From JANQNX01 sp965601665 (lineage in GTDB: Bacteria; Pseudomonadota; Gammaproteobacteria; Eutrophobiales; Eutrophobiaceae), in the NCBI GenBank assembly GCA_965601665.1, contig OZ271833.1:2666001-2730000 (forward strand): a stretch of DNA of 64,000 nt. Reading direction: 5' to 3'. Both the position numbers and the translations under genes were made by a program. Of this stretch, positions 60,681 to 64,000 are shown piece by piece (position 1 is the first letter of the stretch; the number at the start of each line of letters is the position of its first letter). Under the pieces are notes generated by a model that was given only the letters and a program-made list of their open reading frames with translations, was not told the origin of the DNA and searched no databases.

Positions 60681-62521
60681 CCGGTCAAAACCCGGAGAGT
60701 ACTAGAAAAAACAGGGCGTTGTTGCCCTGTTTTTTTTTGACCCTAGCGTTATTGATCACGCTGGCAGGATCGTTATATTTCAGTCATATCCTGCTGTTTT
60801 TGCCGCTTGCAATAGGAATCATCTGCATAGCTATTGCTGCAACTGAGCAGGTCAAATGGACATGGTTAACGCTGACGCTATGTCTATTTATTATCAATGT
60901 GTTTATCAGCATATTCATTTACAGCCCGGTTTATGATGCTGCCGCCGCCTATTATATTTGTTATCTGGTTCTTGGCTATTTGCTAGCGAGCACCCTGTTA
61001 ATGAGACATGTGTTGACTCTTTATAAAATCGTTGTATCCGTCTTCCTCGTGTTGTCGGTTTGGGCGCTTGTACAGCATTTTACCGGCGAGTTTTATTTAT
61101 CAAAAAGTTCAGCGCCTAATACTATTTTTACAACAAAAAACACCTTTGCAGCCGCACTTAATTTTGTCCTTTTACCGATTAGCATTCTTGCTTGTACCAA
61201 ACATGGTCAACGTTGGCACTATATAGTGACAATAGTACTTTTTTGTGGGCTTCTGGTTTCGATCAGTCGAGGTGCTTATATTGCTTTCACTGTTGGGTTT
61301 ATTTTTGTCAGTTTTTATGCATTCCGCTTTGTCAAGTCTTTCAGTCGTAAGCGCTGGTTAATGTTGCTTCTATCCTTTGTTTGTTTTGTTGGGATGATTA
61401 ATTTTAACGGCGCTGCATACATGGTGAATCATATTTTCAACGCAGACGAAATAAGCGGTCTTAAAGTGTTGAAGTTAAATAAAATGGTAAAAGGTAGTTC
61501 CTGGAAAGACCGAATTTATTATTATGATATAGCATTCAAGCAGATAAAGGATAGCCCTTTAAAAGGCTATGGCTATTTAAACTATAAATATTATTTTCAT
61601 GTCGACAAATCGCCGGAGCTTTATGGTCAAAATCGCTATGGCGGGTTTGTTCATAATGATTATCTGCAGATTTGGCTGGAAACCGGACTGATCGGGTTAA
61701 CTCTATTGATCGTGCTTGTGGGTCTTGTTTATTACTATGTGCATAAAGTTGTATCAACAGGAATGGATTCAAGTGTCAAGATTACAGCTATTGCAATTGG
61801 CGGTGCCTTAACGGCATATTTTATTCATGCACTGGTTGATTTTGTATTATACCCGCCGTTATTGCTGTTACTGTTTGGATCGTATCTTGCCTATTTAAAT
61901 CGACTGCTGCCGGAACAGAAAGTCAATTTCAGCAGGTTCGAGGCCGTTTATCACATATTAGGTACAAGGACGATACTATTAAAGACTGTTATTGCCACAT
62001 TATTGTTGGCGTGGTTATCTCAACCGGCTATTGCTGAGGCTTTCTGGTTGGCTGGCAATGATAAAATGCAAAAGCAGCAATATGGTGAAGCACTGAATCA
62101 CTACCTGACGGCAATCAATTTCGCAGATTATAACGTCGATTATTATTTTAATGCGGGTCGAATATATTTCACATCTGCAGAATCAACGGGTAATCGACAG
62201 CATGCAAAAGAAGCGGATATGCTTTTTGAACGAGCGTCTGAGGTAAACCAGTTTGAGTATCACAACAGGTTTGCACGTATCAAACTGCATCGGGACCATG
62301 CTGATTTGCTTGATAATCCTGCAACCAGGGAACAAATTCTGGCGTGGTTTGAGCATATACTCTACTGGCAACCTGTGCATCAATTTATTATGCAAGAGTA
62401 TATAAAAACGCTGGTTCAGTTCGAACAAACCGAGTCTGCAAAAATTCAATATAAAGCTTATAGAGACTATTTTCCCTCTGATGATGAATTGGCTAGACTA
62501 TTAGAGAAGCAGGTAAAATGA
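60668..62521 (+). CDS. O-antigen ligase-like membrane protein, probable pilin O-oligosaccharyltransferase
   Basis: From ATG 60668, which overlaps the end of the pilin gene by 13 bp, about 617 residues are read; the frame is open further upstream. About ten membrane helices and a large periplasmic loop carry a Wzy_C/WaaL-type motif (SPLKGYGY ... GFVHNDYLQIWLETGLIGL). A C-terminal periplasmic TPR-like region follows (about 480-610). The position directly behind a pilin gene resembles TfpO/PilO of Pseudomonas. It may transfer a glycan from a lipid carrier to pilin. A strong terminator lies inside codons 14-24. See findings. Confidence 0.75.
   Translation: MFWLTGQNPESTRKNRALLPCFFLTLALLITLAGSLYFSHILLFLPLAIGIICIAIAATEQVKWTWLTLTLCLFIINVFISIFIYSPVYDAAAAYYICYLVLGYLLASTLLMRHVLTLYKIVVSVFLVLSVWALVQHFTGEFYLSKSSAPNTIFTTKNTFAAALNFVLLPISILACTKHGQRWHYIVTIVLFCGLLVSISRGAYIAFTVGFIFVSFYAFRFVKSFSRKRWLMLLLSFVCFVGMINFNGAAYMVNHIFNADEISGLKVLKLNKMVKGSSWKDRIYYYDIAFKQIKDSPLKGYGYLNYKYYFHVDKSPELYGQNRYGGFVHNDYLQIWLETGLIGLTLLIVLVGLVYYYVHKVVSTGMDSSVKITAIAIGGALTAYFIHALVDFVLYPPLLLLLFGSYLAYLNRLLPEQKVNFSRFEAVYHILGTRTILLKTVIATLLLAWLSQPAIAEAFWLAGNDKMQKQQYGEALNHYLTAINFADYNVDYYFNAGRIYFTSAESTGNRQHAKEADMLFERASEVNQFEYHNRFARIKLHRDHADLLDNPATREQILAWFEHILYWQPVHQFIMQEYIKTLVQFEQTESAKIQYKAYRDYFPSDDELARLLEKQVK
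60707..60738 (+). terminator. Intrinsic terminator inside the 5' part of the ligase frame
   Basis: AAAAACAGGGC (60707-60717) pairs perfectly with GCCCTGTTTTT (60724-60734) with a 6-nt loop, and the T-run continues through 60738. This is a classic rho-independent terminator just 27 bp after the pilin stop. It is co-directional with both genes and lies within the ligase reading frame. Confidence 0.88.
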
Positions 62522-62544
62522 CTGGTAGCTACTAATTAACGTAG

Positions 62545-62982
62545 ATGAAATGCACAACTATTAATCGCTCGATAGGTTTTACCCTAATTGAACTAATCAT
62601 TGTCCTTCTCGTTGCAGCAATTCTTGCGGCAACGGTATTCCCTAACCTTAATATCAATATATTCCGTCAAATTGGCGGCGTGCAACAGGCAACAGCGGCA
62701 ATACGTTATGCACAGAAGCAGGCAATTACCAGTGGCTGTCAGGTGGACGTGCAAATTACCAGTTCTAATTGCGCGTTGAACTGGAATGGCTGTACTGCAG
62801 CAGCAATCCTGAATCCGGCGACGGGGGATGCGAACTTTTGTGATAATAGTGACCCAGGTGTAAGCCCTGCTGTTAGTTTTAGTTTTAATAATATAGGCGT
62901 GCCTTCTGCACCACAAACGATCATTTTTTCCAATGGTAGAACGCTCAATGTAGAGGCGAATACGGGTTTCATCTATGAATAA
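62545..62982 (+). CDS. mshC: Minor prepilin MshC
   Basis: This 145-residue GspH-type pseudopilin-like protein has leader MKCTTINRSIG, cleavage before FTLIELIIVLL, and a helix-plus-beta head with four Cys. Its order after the pilin/ligase and before mshD, and its QIGGVQQATAAIRYAQKQA helix, match MshC. It probably primes the pilus tip. It overlaps mshD by 8 bp. Confidence 0.88.
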   Translation: MKCTTINRSIGFTLIELIIVLLVAAILAATVFPNLNINIFRQIGGVQQATAAIRYAQKQAITSGCQVDVQITSSNCALNWNGCTAAAILNPATGDANFCDNSDPGVSPAVSFSFNNIGVPSAPQTIIFSNGRTLNVEANTGFIYE

Positions 62983-63550
62983 GCGCGCGACAGGTTTTAC
63001 GTTACTGGAGTTAATTGTTGCTATTGTTGTGCTGGGCATAGGCGTGGCCGGTTTTGCGCAATTAATCAACACAGCAACCATAAACAGTGTCGATCCGCAA
63101 TTGCGTCAGCAGGCACACGCGATTGCGCGTTCGTACCTGGAGGAGATTGCGCTTAAGCCTTTTTGCGATCCGGATTTTGATCCGGATGCGGATCCAGCTA
63201 CCCGTTGTAGTGCCGATTGTAGTGTTTCAGCTTGCACTACTGGTTTCCCCAATGCCTGTGGCGGTCCTAATGAGGCATCTGGCGGAGAAGGAACCAACCG
63301 TGCCTTGTTCGACGATATTTGTGACTTTGTGAATTTGCCAGATAACCTTGTACGCGATCAGAGTAATGTATTAATCAGTGCGTTAAGTGATTACCGGGTG
63401 ACAGTATCAGTAGCTGACGCAACGGGTAATAGCCTAAATGGCCTTAGTTCCGACACCAGTGGACGCTTTGTCAGGTTTGATGTCAATGTGACAAATACAA
63501 ACAATAGTAATATTGATGTATCAATCAGTTCATACCGGATCAATTTTTAA
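62975..63550 (+). CDS. mshD: Minor prepilin MshD
   Basis: This 191-residue minor pilin has a basic leader MNKRATG and FTLLELIVAIVVL helix with Glu5, then a Cys-rich, Asp/Pro-rich region (FCDPDFDPDADPATRC) and the conserved FDDICDF segment seen in MshD proteins. It is coupled to the next gene by the overlapping TAATG. Confidence 0.9.
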   Translation: MNKRATGFTLLELIVAIVVLGIGVAGFAQLINTATINSVDPQLRQQAHAIARSYLEEIALKPFCDPDFDPDADPATRCSADCSVSACTTGFPNACGGPNEASGGEGTNRALFDDICDFVNLPDNLVRDQSNVLISALSDYRVTVSVADATGNSLNGLSSDTSGRFVRFDVNVTNTNNSNIDVSISSYRINF

Positions 63551-64000
63551 TGGCGTGTTATCACAAAGGCAGAGTGTCTAATTTCGGGTTCACATTGCTT
63601 GAATTGATAATCGTTATACTCGTTATTTCGATACTCGCAGGTGTGGTGGTGACGATTTTGCGAGGACCGGTACTACAGTATGTCCAGGTTGAACAACGTG
63701 CCAACCTGGTCGATATTGCTGAAACCGCATTACTAAGAATGACCCGGGAGATTAGACTCGCCTTGCCCAACAGTGTGCGCATATCAGATGGTAGCCCATT
63801 ATCAAGTTGTGACATTTCTGTGAATTCGGTATGCGCACTCGAGTTCCTGCGCACGCTGGACGGTGCAAGATACCGTAAACAGGGTTCCAATCGTCTCAAG
63901 TTCAACAGACAAGTTGATACCTTTGAATACTTTGGCACGATGAATAACGCGGGCGCGATCGCTACAGGTGGTTCTGGTCAATCAGACTGTTATGTAGCCA
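63550..64000 (+). CDS. mshO: Minor prepilin MshO, N-terminal part (runs off window)
   Basis: The frame starts at ATG 63550 (overlapping the mshD stop by one base) and is open to the window end, giving about 150 residues. It has a leader with prepilin site NFG-FTLLELIIVILVISILAG, the longer N-terminal helix, and then VEQRANLVDIAETALLRMTREIRLALPNS, the conserved helix of MshO and PilW-like minor pilins. No complete ORF exists in the window because the gene is truncated. Confidence 0.88.
   Translation, partial: MACYHKGRVSNFGFTLLELIIVILVISILAGVVVTILRGPVLQYVQVEQRANLVDIAETALLRMTREIRLALPNSVRISDGSPLSSCDISVNSVCALEFLRTLDGARYRKQGSNRLKFNRQVDTFEYFGTMNNAGAIATGGSGQSDCYVA

Noticed and set aside
1..64000. 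tRNA or rRNA genes
   Set aside because: No cloverleaf with a CCA-proximal T arm or rRNA-like stretch was seen in the intergenic regions by eye; a dedicated scan was not possible.

Overview
The window reads as a chromosome segment of a gammaproteobacterium of moderate GC. Conserved gammaproteobacterial blocks support this: rho/trxA next to divergent rhlB; lptM-lysA; dapF-DUF484-xerC; hslVU followed by the ubiquinone block ubiE-ubiJ-ubiB; gpmI-envC-ctpA-yibQ; rhodanese-secB-gpsA; and a mannose-sensitive haemagglutinin (MSHA) type IV pilus locus. A split YeeE/YedE transporter pair hints at sulfur-compound uptake. I do not name a genus.

Layout. 1-4.1 kb (minus): RND efflux operon whose outer-membrane component is an unusual fusion of a substrate-binding-protein-like domain to a TolC channel. 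4.3-5.6 kb: two unknown soluble proteins, then a structured intergenic element. 5.8-11.2 kb: rho, trxA, rhlB, esterase, lptM, lysA. 11.2-20.4 kb: a block separating lysA from dapF (EF-hand protein, ECF sigma factor with DUF3619/DUF3106-like partners, YeeE/YedE pair, two orphan Dpp-type permeases, nagZ, GumN/TraB protein, MscS channel). 20.4-28.4 kb: dapF, DUF484, xerC, hslVU, DUF971, ubiE, ubiJ, ubiB.

28.4-35.8 kb is a chromosomal integron inserted between ubiB and yajL. An IntI-type integrase on the minus strand faces away from a plus-strand array of ten cassettes bounded by ten attC sites that I could delimit by their paired core sites. Nearly all cassette products are unknown, and many are small membrane proteins. 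Cassette 8 is about 2.2 kb, carries three genes, and is punctuated by a 16-bp motif instead of attC sites; inverted copies of the same motif lie at both outer edges of the integron. In several cassettes the attC itself supplies the stop codon.

35.8-43.6 kb: yajL, yibQ-like deacetylase, ctpA, envC, gpmI (minus), then rhodanese, secB, gpsA (plus). 43.6 kb to the end: a perfect CRP-type palindrome, a giant DUF6701 (MshQ-like) surface protein, then mshI, mshI2, J, K, L, M, N, E, G, F, an unknown membrane protein, a major-pilin-like gene, an O-antigen-ligase-like putative pilin glycosyltransferase, mshC, mshD and the start of mshO. The MshE ATPase keeps both c-di-GMP-binding motifs, so pilus extension is probably c-di-GMP controlled. 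A strong intrinsic terminator lies inside the start of the ligase reading frame, which would keep the enzyme scarce relative to pilin.

All assignments come from reading the sequence and remembered family motifs; no search was run.
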